This document shows positions 14,469-15,562 of a stretch of DNA of 15,562 nucleotides, piece after piece. A model generated the notes under the pieces. It did no database searches. It saw nothing but the letters and a program-made list of their open reading frames with translations, and was not told the origin of the DNA. The DNA is taken from the NCBI GenBank assembly GCA_023268955.1, contig JALRJW010000161.1, forward strand, positions 1 to 15,562, read 5' to 3'. A program made the translations under genes and the position numbers. This DNA is from Aliarcobacter sp. GTDB lineage: Bacteria; Campylobacterota; Campylobacteria; Campylobacterales; Arcobacteraceae. Positions within the stretch are counted from its first letter, which is position 1, and the number at the start of each line of letters is the position of its first letter.

Positions 14469-15562
14469 TTTATAATTTCTCCTAAATAATTTTTGATTAG
14501 TGGATAAATTTTATCTAAATCAGGGCCATTTTCACAATTTGTTATTACAACTCTCAATATATCCTCAAAATTAGTTAAATTTGTATTTTTAGATATATAT
14601 TCTAATAAATCATCGTAATTTTCAATATATGGAGCAGTTTTTAAACACTCTTTTATTGTATTGAAATCATTTGAATTTGAAATTTTTTCACTGAAAATTA
14701 AGTCAATGTTCTTTTTTATTTCATTTATTGTACTTGCTTGTGAAATATAAAGTTTTGCTAATTTTCCTAAGTCTTCATCAGCGAAACCTAAAATTTTAGA
14801 AAATCTCATATCTTCTAGAGTTTCTAAATGTTTTTTATTGAATTCTTTTAATTTTTCAATATCAAAAGTAACTTCATCTTTAGATAGTTTTTTTATGTCA
14901 AACCATTTTAAAGCATCTTCAAGTGTAAAAATCTCTTCAGGAGTTTCATATCCTAAAGTCATAATGTAATTTGCAATGGCACTAGGTAAAAATCCTTCAT
15001 CAATTAAAGATTTAACACTCATATCATTTGAAATTGCAGGAATATGTGTATAAGAAATTTTCTTATCATACCCAAAAAGATTTCTTATATGAATTTGTCT
15101 GCATGTATTTAATTCATTTAAATCACTTCTAATAACAGTAGAAACATCCATAATCATATCATCCATTGCACAAGCATAATTATATGTTGGGAATTTACTG
15201 TGATTTAGGATTACAAAATAATCAATTTCATCAGGTGTAAACTCTAATTTTCCCTTTAGATTATCATCAAAAGAGATATTTTGCGTTGGTTTAGTGATTC
15301 TAACTGTAAAAGGTGCATTTGTATTTAAAACTGTTTCATCTGATAAAGTTTCACAAAAACCATCATAAGAAGGAATTTTTCCATTTTTTATAGCTTCATT
15401 TTTTAATTCTTCTAATTTTGAATCACCACAAAAACAAGAAAAAGCTTTTTTATTTGCCATAAGTTGCATAGCCAATTTTTGATGATATTTTAAAGAATCA
15501 CTTTGATGAACAACATTTTTATAATCAATAGCAAAAAGATTAAGAATTTCACAAATATCTTT
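14465..15562 (-). CDS. gltX: GltX-like protein (glutamyl-tRNA synthetase homologue) lacking catalytic motifs, 5' end outside window
   Basis: The frame is open from the window edge to the TGA at 14465 (365 residues seen); the N-terminal Rossmann part with the HIGH motif is outside. The body is clearly GluRS: CFCGDSKLEELK, YDGFCETLSDE, PTYNYACAMDD, RQIHIRNLFGYDKK, then GFLPSAIANYIMTLG. It ends in a normal anticodon-binding domain and tail (CENGPDLDKIYPLIK). Two catalytic signatures are gone. VIRGEDHxSNT reads VIRSDLNELNT (15146-15114), and the loop with KMSKR is replaced by six residues, AISNDM (15037-15020), a deletion of about 11. The frame is unbroken across both places, so this is substitution and deletion, not a frameshift. 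It probably cannot make Glu-AMP efficiently; a repurposed paralogue is likely. It occupies the place of gltX1 in the conserved gltX-yggT-slt order. Confidence 0.85.
   Translation of the reverse strand, partial: KDICEILNLFAIDYKNVVHQSDSLKYHQKLAMQLMANKKAFSCFCGDSKLEELKNEAIKNGKIPSYDGFCETLSDETVLNTNAPFTVRITKPTQNISFDDNLKGKLEFTPDEIDYFVILNHSKFPTYNYACAMDDMIMDVSTVIRSDLNELNTCRQIHIRNLFGYDKKISYTHIPAISNDMSVKSLIDEGFLPSAIANYIMTLGYETPEEIFTLEDALKWFDIKKLSKDEVTFDIEKLKEFNKKHLETLEDMRFSKILGFADEDLGKLAKLYISQASTINEIKKNIDLIFSEKISNSNDFNTIKECLKTAPYIENYDDLLEYISKNTNLTNFEDILRVVITNCENGPDLDKIYPLIKNYLGEIIK

Noticed and set aside
15011..15146. Frameshift or pseudogene as the explanation for lost GltX motifs
   Set aside because: Recognisable GluRS sequence continues in the same frame before, between and after the altered segments, and the VIRSDLNELNT segment keeps the normal length. 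A frameshift does not explain it, although slow decay cannot be excluded.

Overview
The window is very AT-rich DNA, apparently chromosomal, from a Campylobacterota (Epsilonproteobacteria) bacterium, most likely Arcobacter-like. Three things point there: the extreme A/T codon bias; promoters with a good TATAAT but often no recognisable -35; and a gene block (gltX, a YggT-type membrane gene, slt, a lipoprotein, fbp, a small Cys protein, metG) whose order matches, from memory, the metS-fbp-slt-gltX region of Campylobacter jejuni. There is no sign of a phage, transposon, CRISPR array or other mobile element.

Layout. (1) 1-228, minus strand: a tRNA cluster Gln(TTG), Gly(TCC), initiator Met(CAT, cut by the window edge), driven by a strong promoter at 246-274. 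(2) 346-1377, plus strand: ribBA, a DHBP synthase fused to a decayed GTP cyclohydrolase II domain, ending in a perfect hairpin shared with the convergent gene. (3) 6986 down to 1412, minus strand: an oxaloacetate-node operon, oadG-oadA-oadB-pckA, followed after a 77-base gap by an unknown gene. OadG, OadA and OadB form a biotin-dependent, membrane-bound Na+-pumping decarboxylase that consumes oxaloacetate, and PckA converts oxaloacetate to PEP, so the operon controls the fate of one metabolite. (4) 7309-7965, plus strand: a CI/LexA-like S24 regulator transcribed divergently from that operon across a 322-base AT-rich spacer. (5) 11989 down to 7975, minus strand: fbp, a small four-cysteine protein, metG and a Mur-ligase-like protein without an ATP loop, overlapping or closely spaced. 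(6) 12090-12575, plus strand: a lipoprotein whose 3' end overlaps slt. (7) 15562 down to 12544, minus strand: gltX (5' end outside the window), yggT and slt, tightly packed.

Most genes are housekeeping: tRNA charging, riboflavin synthesis, gluconeogenesis (pckA and fbp) and cell-wall turnover. The most unusual feature is the GltX homologue. Its frame is open and its anticodon-binding half is normal, but it has lost both the VIRGEDH-type motif and the KMSKR loop, so it looks like an inactive or repurposed glutamyl-tRNA synthetase. The Mur-like protein and the second half of RibBA are two further cases of a recognisable enzyme fold without its catalytic motifs.
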